Shown in pieces: positions 49,705 to 60,774 of a DNA stretch of 64,000 nucleotides; the stretch's first letter is position 1, and each line of letters begins with the position of its first letter. Both the position numbers and the translations under genes were made by a program. The notes beneath the pieces were generated by a model. That model was not told the DNA's origin, did no database searches, and worked only from the letters and a program-made list of their open reading frames with translations. Origin of the DNA: Clitopilus passeckerianus (Eukaryota; Basidiomycota; Agaricomycetes; Agaricales; Entolomataceae); the NCBI GenBank assembly GCA_944990035.1, contig CALYLX010000126.1, forward strand, positions 2,046,001-2,110,000. Direction: 5' to 3'.

Positions 49705-51021
49705 TTAGGAAACAGTAGGATCTACTTTGACAACAATCTTCCCCGTTGCCCTCGAACTCATCATCCTCTCGTACGCCTTCAGGACATCATCGAACTCGTA
49801 GACCGAATCAACAACTGGCTTAACAGTCCCTGAATAAAGACCATTCGGTCAAGCTGAATCGACAACCCGTAGTGAAGACCACATACCGTTGGCAATCATT
49901 TCCTGGATTTCTTGGAGTCGCCTCTTGTTATTTTTCACGAGGTGGAACCTGAAATTAGTTAGCAAAATACCAATCGATGTAGAAGAGCTTCCTCTCAACT
50001 TGTATCGCCTCTTAGTTCCGCCCAACCAGGACGGGATGAGGAAAGCACAGAAAGCAGTTTTAACGGTCAGCCAAAGTTGGTGAAGGGAGAGATCCTTCGG
50101 CATAGGCCCAGTGGAGACATAGATGCCGTTTGGAGCCAGATAGGCCGGGCTATGTGTGTAAAGGGATGGATCTATCAATGCCACCGCGTCATAGATTAGA
50201 TGGAACTTCGGAGAAGGCGGGTTCTTGGAAAGGTATTCGTGAAGAGGTTCCTTGGTGTAGTCGATTACCTGAAGACCCTTAACGAAGAGGAAACACGGTA
50301 ATGAAGCATTGACGAACCTCGTCTGCGCCCAATTTCTTGACATAGTCCAAGTTTCTGGTGGATGCGGTCGCAACCACTTTAGCGCCCTTGGCCTTTGCTA
50401 TTTGAATTGCGAAGGCACCGACAGCAGAGCTGCCACCGTTGACCAAAATAGTCTGGCCTGCCTCCAGTTTGCCGACATCGAACATGCCCTCATATGCTGT
50501 TTGAGCGGTGAGCGTGATCCCAGCACCTTCAACGGGAGAAATGTTATCGGGTCGCAGTACGATGTGGTCCGCTGGAAGGCGGACATATTCGCAGAGGGAA
50601 CCTTGTTTCGTTTGGGGACCCAATTCTATATTCTGTCAGCAAACAGCAAAGAGGAGAGTGAAGACCCGTACCAGCTGAAACATAGCCAAACACTTGGTTG
50701 CCAGCTTTGAATTCAGTATCACCCCCGTCAGCGATAACCCCGGAGAAATCGTGTTCTGCGGGGAGGGGCCTTCTCGCAAGAAAATTAGGCGCCAGCCTCA
50801 TTACTTTGTATCCTCTAGAAAAATTTCAAATTAATGAAGTCGTCCGAAATTTCTTTATATACTTACACTGGATTGAGTGCAGCCGCTTGAACCTTGACAA
50901 GGACTTGTCCCGGCTTTAGCTCAGATGATATCGGCCAGTCATTCCTGAGCTTCAGTGCTGTCTCTGGCCGTCCTCGACGTTCGATAACCCAGGCTTTTTG
51001 GGTTTTGACTTTGAAGGACAT
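49705..51021 (-). CDS. MDR-superfamily NAD(P)H oxidoreductase, copy 1
   Basis: Six exons (50867-51021, 50672-50814, 50318-50625, 50000-50268, 49887-49948, 49705-49829) give 353 residues. The GroES-like fold reads AWVIERRGRPE, LVKVQAAALNPVGYK and PAEHDFSGVIADGGD. The nucleotide-binding Rossmann part has VNGGSSAVGAFAIQIAKAKG and ATASTRNLDYVKKLGADE, and the C-terminus has KPVVDSVYEFDDVLKAYERM and GKIVVKVDP. The zinc-ligand cysteines of classical alcohol dehydrogenases are absent, so this is closer to zinc-free quinone- or enoyl-reductases. The substrate is unknown. The basic insert LIPSWLGGTKRRYK is shared with copy 2. It is adjacent to U1 and the P450s, which may mean a common pathway. Confidence 0.88.
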
Positions 51022-51583
51022 GATCTACGAGACACCAGTTTGCGAAGGACCCGGTATTTGAACGCACTTGATCTCGGACCGCCGCGTCATGTCATTGGTT
51101 CCTTCGCCCGATGACGCTGCTCAATAGACAGAACACACCACTGTAAAAGGCGCTGCGGGAGTCGGTTTGTAATATTCTCAAATTCTCATATTCACATTAT
51201 AAAACGCGTCGTAAGAATACACTCGCAGAGCCCGGTGCAGCAAGCACGTGAATCTGCGTATCCTGTAATGGCGAAAGGCCTCGAAATCTGCCGTGCAGGG
51301 TACGCAATGATATCGGCAGGCCTGTCTTTGTTGACCCTGCGAGTATTCGTTGTCATACTCTTTATTCATCCACGAGCAGCCTCCATTCAGCCGTCTGGCA
51401 GTCGGGCGTCAATTCGCAGAGGAGCATAATGCATGTGCGCCAGCGGATGCTCTAGTACCCTCCGGCCCTTTAAACAGCATATTTATTTCTTCTTCTCGTA
51501 GCTATACTAAGTTACCTTCATAGCCGTATTGGGTGCAGAGCTCCTGCCGCCTACGCTTTCCCTGTCTTTTTCCTGGTGTTGAG
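51022..51583. other. Upstream region of MDR copy 1, absent from copy 2
   Basis: These 562 bp lie between the MDR copy 1 start and the 74-bp repeat. In copy 2 the repeat starts only 5 bp from the MDR start. The region likely holds the copy 1 promoter; a ttataaaacgcg element on the plus strand is at 51196-51207. No ORF is convincing. Confidence 0.45.
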
Positions 51584-51657
51584 TTGACGTCAGTCAAGGT
51601 ATGATGGTTATTGAGTCATGTGACTTGGCGATTAACACTGCCGTTCGAGTCCTGAGA
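51584..51657. repeat. 74-bp direct repeat R, copy at the duplication junction
   Basis: Starts ttgacgtcagtca and ends gttcgagtcctgaga. It is about 69/74 identical by eye to 53693-53766. Its right end is followed after about 51 bp of unmatched filler by the truncated U gene, marking the tandem-duplication breakpoint. Confidence 0.8.
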
Positions 51658-52122
51658 TTCATGGGGACGGGCAGAGCTCGTGCCAAAATCGCCATGTTTG
51701 CTTGACTTGCCTGAGATTCCCAGAGAATGACAAAACGATCTCTGTCGTCCTCATCTGGCGGACGAATTTCACCCATGATGCGAGTGTTCTCGAGCTCCCC
51801 GGATAAAGGTGGCAGGTTGTCCCAGTTATAGCTATGGCAGGGTACCCAGTCTTCGACGTTGAAGTCACGATGAGGTTTCCCGTCTGGCGAGCTGGATTCC
51901 TTGCGCCGGACAGGGACTATCTGGCTATAACGACAGTGGACGCCCATGTAGAACGCGTCGCAGGCACCCTTTGAAATGAAGTAAAAGGTGTTGCATTTCA
52001 AGAGCTATAACTTGAGTACTCACATTAGGGAACCCCTCGGCGGCCATCTCCTCGACTTTGCGATGGACGAATTCATCTGTAGCTGTGAAGAGGCGATGGT
52101 CAGTGTTGGCTGGAAGAGGCAT
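51594..52122 (-). pseudogene. Truncated, chimeric copy of the U gene (U2)
   Basis: Exons 52024-52122 and 51594-51968 match U1 closely (MPLPANTDHRLFTATDE start, same intron position and phase) up to DRFVILWESQ. From 51708 downward the similarity stops. The frame then runs through about 51 bp of filler into repeat R and ends there, adding an unrelated tail (ASQANMAILARALPVPM and onward). The last roughly 45 residues of U1 are missing. It may still be transcribed as a 157-residue chimera, but loss of the conserved C-terminal part makes a pseudogene the best reading. The structure fits a tandem duplication whose left breakpoint fell inside the U gene. Confidence 0.75.
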
Positions 52123-52364
52123 GTAGGTGGATTGGTTGTGAAACAAGCTAGGACGGTTCGTACACCCGGCCACTATTATCTTGTTAGGGCCGAGGCGCAA
52201 AATAGAAGCCGGGATTCTGGAAGAAAAGGGTGTCAAAGAACCGGCGCTGAGTACTAGGGAGTAGTGTTGATACGAGGCAACCGCCCCTTGAGAATACTGG
52301 CGGGTGGACAGGTCAAGAGAGCCAATACCGGAAACGAAAGAGGAAAATTATGCTTGTTAGACCG

Positions 52365-53687
52365 TCAGGAAACAGTAGGATCTACTTTGACAACAATCTT
52401 CCCAGTTGCCCTCGAACTCGTCATCCTCTCGTATGCCTTCAAGGCGTCGTCAAACTCATAGACCGAATCAACAATTGGCTTAACGGTCCCTAGTAAAGGC
52501 TTATTCAGTCAAGTTGGAATCGCCAACGTGTAGTGGCGATTACACACCATTAGCGAACACTTCCTGGATTTCTTGGAGTCGTCGCTTGTTATTTTGGACG
52601 ACGTGCACCCTGAATTCGGTTAGCAGAAATAGGGGGTGATGTAGATGGGGTTCCTCAACTTGTATTGCCTCTTGGTTCCACCCAACCAGGACGGGATGAG
52701 GAAGGCAGAAAAAGCAGTTTTCATGGTCAGCCAAAGCTGGTGAAGGGAGAGATCCTTCGGCATAGGTCCAGTGGAGACATAGATGCCGTCTGGAGCCAGA
52801 TATGCCGGGCTATGTGTGTAGAGGGATGGATCTATCAGGGCCACTGCGTCGTAGATGAGATGGAACTTCGGAGATGGTGGGTTCTTGGTGAGGTATTTGT
52901 AGAGAGGTACTTTGGTGTAGTCAATAACCTAGAGACCCTTAGCAGGGGGCAGGGACGAAATACGGCAATGAAGCGTTGACAAACCTCGTCTGCACCTAAC
53001 TTCCTAACATAATCCAAGTTTCTGGCGGATGCAGTTGCAACAACCTTAGCACCTTTGGCTTTCGCTAATTGGATTGCGAAGGCACCGACGGCCGAGCTTC
53101 CGCCGTTGACTAAGATAGTTTGGCCTGCCTCCAGTTTTCCTACCTCGAACATACCCTCGTACGCTGTTTGAGCGGTGAGAGTGATACCAGCAGCTTCAAC
53201 AGGCGAAATGTTATCGGGTCGCAGTACGATATGGTCTGCTGGAAGACGGACATATTCGCAGAGAGCACCTTGCTTCGTTTGGGAAGCCAATTCTATATTC
53301 TGTCAGAAAACGACGAAGCGAAGAGATAAGGGCCGCACCAGCCGAAACGTAACCAAAGACTTGGTCGCCAGGTTTGAATTCGGTATCGCCCCCTTCAGCG
53401 ATGACTCCTGAGAAGTCATGCTCTGCAGGTAGCGGCCTCCTCGCAAGGAAGTTAGGCACCAGCCTCATCACCTTGTATCCTCTGGAAAAGCTTTAATTTA
53501 CGAAGCCATTCGGAAATTCTTCAGATACTGACATTGGATTGAGTGCAGCAGCCTGAACCTTCACAAGAACTTGTCCCGGTTCTAGTTCAGATGGCACCAG
53601 CCAGTCATTTCTCAGCTTCAATGCCGTCTCTGGCCGTCCTCGACGTTCGATAATCCAAGCTTTTTGGCGTTTGCCTTCGGTGGACAT
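52365..53687 (-). CDS. MDR-superfamily NAD(P)H oxidoreductase, copy 2
   Basis: Six exons (53533-53687, 53339-53481, 52985-53292, 52660-52928, 52548-52609, 52365-52489) have exactly the same lengths as copy 1 and encode 353 residues. Motifs are retained: RRGRPETALKLRNDW, AEHDFSGVIAEGGD, VNGGSSAVGAFAIQLAKAKG, RNLDYVRKLGADE, and the end VVKVDPTVS. No frame-disrupting change was seen, so both copies appear functional. Differences are mainly conservative, with variable residues in the N-terminus (MSTEGKRQ versus MSFKVKTQ). Its start codon is only 5 bp from repeat R and 214 bp from the divergent XPO1 start, so it may have taken over a promoter different from that of copy 1. Confidence 0.88.
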
Positions 53688-53901
53688 GGTGGTTGACGTC
53701 AGTCAGGGTATGATGGTCATATGGTCATGTGACTTGGCGATTAACACTGCCGTTCGAGTCCTGAGAACGGGCCCTTTGCCCAACTTCATCGCTGTCCACT
53801 TCGATATCAGCAACGACCATCGCGTCAGTCATCGCAGTCATCACTGACAACGACAACAACGACCGCGAGTAGCTGCTCTCTTTGACATATATTAGCCCAT
53901 C
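53688..53901. promoter_or_regulatory. Divergent promoter, MDR copy 2 / XPO1
   Basis: These 214 bp separate the two start codons and include repeat R. A TGACGTCA palindrome (ATF/CREB-type site) occurs at 53694-53701 inside the repeat; whether it is used is unknown. The XPO1-proximal part contains repeated caacgac-like pieces at 53805-53870. Confidence 0.5.
53693..53766. repeat. 74-bp direct repeat R, copy in the XPO1 upstream region
   Basis: Partner of 51584-51657. It is followed on the right by sequence unique to the XPO1 upstream region, so this copy is probably at the original site and the other was carried by the duplication. Confidence 0.8.
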
Positions 53902-56900
53902 ATGGAGGTTGGTCGCTTTTTCTTGAACAACTTCACGGCCATGCTCAGTAATCAACCTTGTATCCATAGAGTTTACTCGATTTCTCGAAGGATTTTGATG
54001 TGTCTCTCATGGACAGAGTGGTCACTGTGTTTTACACGGGCGCCGGACAAGAGGTACGCAGAAATGAACGCGTCTTTGCTCGCTTCGGATGCTGATCTGA
54101 TAATTTGCAACCTCCTTAGCGACAAATGGCCCAGCAAGTCCTGACCCAACTAGAAGAACACCCGGACTCATGGACGAGAGTGCCAGACATTCTGGAGAAG
54201 TCAACTTTCCCCCAATCCAAGGTTCATCGATTTGCCACCTGTCGCAGCACCCATAATTCTGACTGAATCTCGCCACAGTACATTGGTCTCCAGATTCTGG
54301 AGAAATTAATCACAACCAGGTGGAAAACACTACCAGAAGGGCAGAGACAAGGTAATGGCGATTTAATTGATGCTTTACGGCATATACTCAGTTATCCTTT
54401 TGCAGGAATCCGCAATTTCATTGTTGGGGTGAACGTCAAGGTTGCCTCAGATGAGGTGGCTCTTAGAAAGGAGAAGACCTACGTAAACAAGCTCAATCTC
54501 GCGCTCGTACAGGTGGGCAATTTCCGTCGTTTAACCAACTGGACGCGTCTAACGTCATCTCAGATCTTGAAACAAGAGTGGCCACACAACTGGCCTACCT
54601 TCATCACCGAACTTGTCGAATCCTCTAAAACCAATCTTTCACTATGCGAGAATAACATGGTCATCCTGAAATTACTCTCCGAAGAGATCTTCGACTTCTC
54701 CGCCGAGCAGATGACGCAGAACAAGATAAAGAATCTCAAAAACCAGATGTGTGTGGAGTTCACAGAGATCTTCAAGCTTTGTTCGGAGGTGCTGGAAGAA
54801 GCACAGAAGACTTCTCTGATCAAAGCTACGCTGGAGACTTTGTTGAGGTTCTTGAACTGGATTCCACTGGGTTATATCTTTGAGACTACTGTGATCGATT
54901 TGCTGTTGAACCGCGTAAGTCATCGCTCGAAGTCAACAAACTTGTACGCTTACCAATTTTTCTCAGTTCTTAGAAGTTCCAGATTTCCGGAATGTCACCT
55001 TAAAGTGTCTTGCCGAGATCGCTGCTCTAAACGTCGGGCCAGAATATGATCCCAAATTCGTCATCCTCTTTGCTATGGTTATGACTTCCGTCAATCGCAT
55101 GATCCCTCCCAGTACCAACATCGCGTCAGCATACGCAAACGCGGGCGATGCCGGTCAAGAACTCGTCCTCAATCTTGCGCTCTTCCTCGCAAACTTCCTG
55201 TCGAATCACCTCCGCGCCGTCGAGACAGAAAGCAACCGCGATGTGCTCCTGAATGCTCACCTATACATGGTCAAAATCTCGCAAGTTGACGAACGCGAAA
55301 TTTTCAAGATCTGCCTTGAGTACTGGCTCAAACTCGTCGCGGAACTGTATGAGGAGATTCAAAGCTTGCCCATCGGCGACTCAGGTCTTCTCATGGGTTT
55401 GAGCTTGGGTAACGATCCCGCCAGGAACGTCTTGAATGGGATTTCACTGAGGAAGAACATCTACTCGGACGTGCTGTCAAACCTGCGGTTGGTTGTTATT
55501 GAAAGAATGGTCAAACCAGAAGAGGTTCGTGATAGTCTGCCTTTCCCTTCATATATGCGCCAACAAAATGCGTCTAGGTCCTTATCGTTGAGAACGACGA
55601 AGGAGAAATTGTGAGGGAGTTCATGAAGGAGAGCGATACCATCGTGCTTTACAAGTCTATGCGCGAACTACTCGTCTACCTCACGCATTTGGACGTGAAT
55701 GACACGGAAACGATACTCACGGAGAAGCTTGCCAAGCAAGTGGACGGTTCTGAATGGTCGTGGAATAACTTGAATACCCTTTGCTGGGCCATTGGTTCGA
55801 TTTCTGGTGCAATGAGTACGTAGCCTTGACATCATCCCTCCATGGACTGGCCCTGACCATTTTATCTTATGACTAGATGAGGAAACGGAGAAGCGATTCT
55901 TGGTGACCGTCATCAAGGATCTCCTCGGCCTCTGTGAAATCAAGCGTGGCAAAGACAACAAGGCCGTCGTCGCCTCTGACATCATGTACATTGTCGGCCA
56001 ATACCCACGATTCCTCAAGGCCCACTGGAAATTCTTGAAGACGGTCGTCAACAAGCTCTTCGAATTCATGCACGAGACCCATGAAGGTGCGTCATCCTCG
56101 AAGCATGATGAATAGTTTCTCAACAGAAAATCCCCTCCTTTAGGTGTCCAGGACATGGCTTGCGATACTTTCATCAAGATCGCCCAGAAATGTCGCCGCC
56201 ACTTCGTCATGCAGCAATCTGGAGAGGCAGAACCCTTCATTGATGAAATCCTCCGCGGCTTGCACAGAATTACGCTCGACCTTTCGCCTCAACAGGTGCA
56301 TACATTCTATGAAGCCGTCGGCTACATGATTTCTGCGCAGCCCAACAAGCCCCAGCAAGAGAAGTTGATTCTCAAGCTTATGGAATTGCCCAATAATGCT
56401 GTAAGTTGTACTGCTGTGCAAATGCTGATTGTGGCTCTGATTTTCTGGAATTTCGTTAGTGGGACTCTCTCATGGCTCAAGCTGCCCAGAACATGGACGT
56501 GCTCGGAAGCGCAGACAATATCAAGATTCTATCGAACGTTCTGAAGACCAACGTTTCGGCTTGCAGTTCAATAGGCAATTTGTATCTGCCTCAGATTGGG
56601 CGCATATTCCTGGACATGTTGGGTTTGTATAAGGCTGTCAGTGGTATCATCAGTGAGACCATCGCAAAAGAGGGTCAGTCAGGTTGTGCTCGTACTTTCC
56701 TGACCTTGCTAACATCTACCAGGTATCATTGCAACAAAAACGCCGAAGATCAGGCAACTCCGGACGGTCAAGAAGGAGATCCTCCGGCTCATGGAAACCT
56801 ACATTAAGAAGTCCGAGGACCTCGAAACGGTTAACAACAGCTTCATGCCGCCGTTACTTGATGCCATTCTCGGCGACTACAATCGCAATGTTCCTACTGC

Positions 56901-57984
56901 CAGAGATGCCGAGGTCCTAAACGTTATGGCCACCATCACGACCAGGTTGGGTGTATGTTGTTTGCTGCTACCACCGTGATTATCGCTGAATTTATTTGAT
57001 CTTCCAGAGCCTTCTGACCCCTCAGGTCCCGGCCATCCTTGATGCTGTTTTCGAACCAACATTGAACATGATCAATCAAGATTTCGCCGAATTCCCAGAG
57101 CACCGTGTTGGCTTCTTCAAACTCCTTCGAGCCATCAACATGAACTGCTTCCCAGGTGCGTTCGATGAGAGAAAGCACCCTGATTTTGCGGACTGAACCA
57201 GTTTTCGTTTCTAGCACTCCTCGGAATCCCACCCCAGCAGTTCAAGCTATTCATGGATAGCATCATCTGGGCAATTAAGCATACGATGCGTGACATTGCA
57301 GATACTGGCCTGAACTGTGCGTAATCCCTTCGTCATTGTGGTGGTGGAGAACACTGACATGCATCTTATTCCGGTTAGTGTGCTTGGAGGTCGTCAACAA
57401 TTTCGCAAATGCAACCGACGAAGTTCGGAATGCGTTCTTCGCGCAATATTTCCTCAGCATTGTACAAGACACCTTCTTCGTCCTAACGGACACCGATCAC
57501 AAGAGCGGCTTTAAGCTTCAGAGTGTCCTCCTCGCGCGCATGTTCCAACTTGTGGAAACGGGCGCGGTTCAAGCACCGCTCTTTGACCCTTCGCAGGTTA
57601 ATCCGCCGCCCGAATCCAACGCCGTCTTCCTCAGCCAGTATACCGCAAACCTCCTTAAGACCGCTTTCCCTCACGTGCAACCGTAAGCTGTTCGGTCTCC
57701 TGATCTAACTTGCGCCAAACTCATGTTGTTCATCTTATAGGACTCATGTTGATACGTTCGTCCGAGCACTCAGGGAGAACAACAACGATATCAACCGATT
57801 CAAGCTATCACTACGAGATTTCCTCATTCAGCTCAAGGAGTTTTCAGCTGGTGACAACGCTGAGTTGTACCTGGAAGAAAAGGAAGCAGAAGCCCAGAGG
57901 AAGGCTCAAGAGGAACGACAAGCTGCAATGAGGATCCCCGGAATGCTGAAGCCCGATCAGATTGACGAAAGCGAGGACATTTAA
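53902..57984 (+). CDS. XPO1: Exportin-1 / CRM1 nuclear export receptor
   Basis: Sixteen exons (53902-53907, 53970-54053, 54120-54221, 54279-54351, 54406-54512, 54564-54914, 54967-55524, 55578-55815, 55877-56086, 56144-56400, 56460-56673, 56723-56952, 57008-57155, 57215-57316, 57379-57682, 57741-57984) give 1075 residues. The CRIME-like N-terminus is [20 protein letters not shown]. Further signatures are [26 protein letters not shown]-like [36 protein letters not shown] and [15 protein letters not shown]. The NES-groove segment [20 protein letters not shown] keeps the cysteine (Cys526) attacked by leptomycin B in sensitive species. CRM1 exports leucine-rich NES cargo with RanGTP. The first coding exon is just ATGGAG. 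Confidence 0.96.
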
Positions 57985-58335
57985 GCACCTCTTGGTTTGT
58001 TATCTTATTGTCCGAATGGCGGTTTTGGTTTTCTTTCAAACACCTCATGTTCATCTTATACGTAATGACTGCACGATAACTCGCCCCTACCTCGCTCATA
58101 TTCCTCTCCCTTTCCGGGCTTCCATCATTAAACCGTGAACTACTCGCTATTCTTTTTTGCTGCTCTCGAAATGACTCTATCAATATGTACTTCTAGCACA
58201 AGAATTTAAATAATGTAGAATCAGAATCATATTATTTTGCATTGCGAATGGCTTCCATACCAAATAAGCGATGATTGATGATCTAAGAGATCTTACCGAC
58301 TTGGACGTTAATCATATCACCTCTTCACGTCCTCC
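57985..58335. other. Intergenic region, XPO1 3' / TMA20 5'
   Basis: 351 bp between two plus-strand genes. It should hold the XPO1 3' UTR and the TMA20 promoter. No ORF of note. Confidence 0.5.
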
Positions 58336-59098
58336 ATGTTCAAAAAGTGAGGCAAGCTCCAGCCTTTCTGACTTCACATGAAAGATCTAATGAACGGAGT
58401 TTAACAGGTTCACACCATCGACTGATATTGCGGGCCAGACGCCTGTGAAATCCTCGGTATCAAGGGCTATTCGATCGAATGTTCTTTCGCAATGGAAGAT
58501 TGAGCCAGAGACACTAGAGACTTTCTGGCCAAAGAAAGAGTCTGTCGTGCATGTCAAATGGTCTGTTTCAATGATCCTTATCTCCATGATGCTCTTCGTA
58601 GAGGGTTGACTCACTTTGCTAAACATACCCTGATTCTAGCAGAGAACACGTCTCAATATACACCGTCCATGGGGAACCAATCATAATCCAGCACTTCGAC
58701 GGGCCACTATATCCTACCCTGAGGCTGCTGCACAAGTGTACGCCCCACACGCCGCTCATCTGCTGACCCCTTGATTAACGTCTTTTTGACTCGTTCGGTC
58801 AACAGACCCGTATATCCTCCCCAAAGTAGGAGTCGACCGGGGCGCCATCCGCTTCCTTCTCGCAGGGGCGAACATGATGTGTCCAGGACTTACCTCGAAA
58901 GGAGGCTACCTTCCGCCCCCTGAGGCAGCACTCCCCGCTGGGACCCCGGTTGCTGTTTTCGCTGAGGGTAAGGAGCACGCACTCGGAATCGGGTTGACCA
59001 AACTGGGAACGGAGGAAATGCGCAAGGTCAACAAGGATGTGGGAGTCGAGATTGCGACGTATCTCGGTGACGATCTCTGGGCGCACAAGTCGCTGTGA
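58336..59098 (+). CDS. TMA20: TMA20/MCTS1-like PUA-domain translation factor
   Basis: Exons 58336-58346, 58408-58560, 58640-58737 and 58806-59098 give 184 residues, close to 181 in relatives. Landmarks are MFKKFTPSTDIAGQTPVKSS, SRAIRSNVLSQW, the DUF1947-like FWPKKESVVHVKC, FDGPLYPTLRLLHKYP, and the PUA domain GVDRGAIRFLLAGANMMCPG, FAEGKEHALGIGLTKLGTEE and IATYLGDDLWAHKSL. Family knowledge: with TMA22/DENR it recycles post-termination 40S subunits and promotes reinitiation. The first exon is 11 nt, so the start can only be found by splicing logic; it restores the family N-terminus exactly. Confidence 0.92.
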
Positions 59099-59440
59099 AT
59101 ACGATGAACTCATTATGATGATTCGGAAGCATTCTGCCTGACGCTGTACCAGTAACCATTCCGAATGACATTAAATCTGGTGACAGCCAAGTCTAACCAA
59201 TGGTCCCCGGAACGTGCCTGTAGTTCATTTGAGTCCTGTTTGAGTCAAGACAATTTGACTGAAGCAAAAAGTTTTCGCTTCCTGCAACAGAAAGAGACTC
59301 CTAACTCATACTGGCGTTCAGTCAAAACAGCGGTTCGAACCAGTTCGCATCCTAAATCGATCTTCCTTTGGCCATGTTTGACATCAACCTCCCACAGTAG
59401 ATTTTGATGCCGGCGGCCAATTGATAGCACCCTGGTACTC
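59099..59440. other. Intergenic region, TMA20 3' / SRR1-like 5'
   Basis: 342 bp with no family-like frame. It presumably carries the TMA20 3' UTR and the promoter of the SRR1-like gene. Confidence 0.5.
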
Positions 59441-60609
59441 ATGATCATTGATACTCCCAACCTGGCCGACTCAACTTCATTCGCCTATACTGAATTCATC
59501 CCCGTAAGGCCCCGCAAGCAACGCAAAAAGGGCCTTCAACAACAGAAGCCAACAGCTTTTTCTTTGCTTGAACGCGCCAATCAAGAACTCCGGGAAGGGG
59601 ACTGGTTAGAGGAATGTCGACGTCGGTCTTCTCACTTATCCTAGCCTGGATCTCCTCAGGTTCGCACTAACATGCGTTGCGATGGCACAGAGCTCGTCGT
59701 CGACTCGGTGAAGGCTGCACCGTTCACCCGATCCCTGGAAGCGGCGTTATGCTTAGGGTTAGGCAGCCCGACTGGAACGCAAAACTCCCGGGCGCAATTA
59801 GCTTTCTTAATTGACATCTGTCAAGTCCTCAGCATTGTTTGTACTCTCTCTACTAGTAGTTGTTCAAATCGCGAAAATGTTTTGTTCATTGCTATCTTTG
59901 TAGGACCACACGAGAGTCTCTATCTATGACCCTGTGTTTACCCAGGATGACTTGATGCTACTCCGGGAGCACCGTTTCAACGTCCTCACTGAGAACAAAG
60001 TAAATCCCATCTGCTTTCCGAAGTTTCTATGAGGAACATTGCCTAAGCCCAGAGCTTATTGTCACTAACTTAACGCCACTCCAGCATGCCGCTTATCTCC
60101 TCGACGAGCCTACCCTCTGTTTTATGCCCCACTGCGATATTGAGCTCTACGAGGCCATCCTCCAAACCAATTGGTCAATAGAGCATCGTTGCAACATGAT
60201 TCTCATCGCCAACAGCCTCTCGGACTACGTTGACAGGTGACCCTTCATTCCATTCTGTTTCCGTCTACCGTAACGCCTATCAACGTGTGAACCGATAGCA
60301 ATCCCCGTTCCAAGCTGGAATCTAAGGCCCCGCATCTGTTGAAAATCGGTACGGATAACGCTCCATGTGGCTTGACTTGACCTTGTGATGATGCTCCCCT
60401 CCCCCACAGCAGGAACACTGGAACATCGACCATTTCCTGTTTTGAAGCCACTCCCTACAGTGTTTAACAATACAGCGGTACAGTTCGTCGGCCCCCGAGC
60501 CGACAGTTCATTTGATGCCCTGCCAAATATATCTGTAAGCGGTGGGGAAACAGAGCCGGGTGTGATCGGCACAGAAGAACCTGAACAACCAAGTCAGGAG
60601 ACGGAGTAA
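59441..60609 (+). CDS. SRR1-like domain protein
   Basis: Exons 59441-59621, 59691-59836, 59904-59999, 60085-60236, 60299-60348 and 60410-60609 give 274 residues. The N-terminus is basic (VRPRKQRKKG). The SRR1-like domain shows LCLGLGSPTGTQNSRAQLAF, VSIYDPVFTQDD, TLCFMPHCDIELYEAIL, NMILIANSLSDYV and SKLESKAPHL, the standard order of that family. SRR1 relatives are linked to circadian signalling in plants and to heme or stress physiology (BER1) in yeast; the biochemical role is undefined. The first intron needs a GTCGGT donor and the acceptor at 59689-59690, otherwise an in-frame TAG at 59641-59643 ends the frame. The tail is acidic and low in complexity. Confidence 0.82.
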
Positions 60610-60774
60610 TAGAGGGAGGCGATGTTATGTAGACACACGAGCAGTGCTTAAACGAAATAACAATCACATTCAAGCACAGGAGATATGATACGGACAGACA
60701 ACTAGATGATAACATGCAGTAGAGGCCAAAGGAACACGAGAGATAATGATATGGACAGACAATAAGGTACCTAA

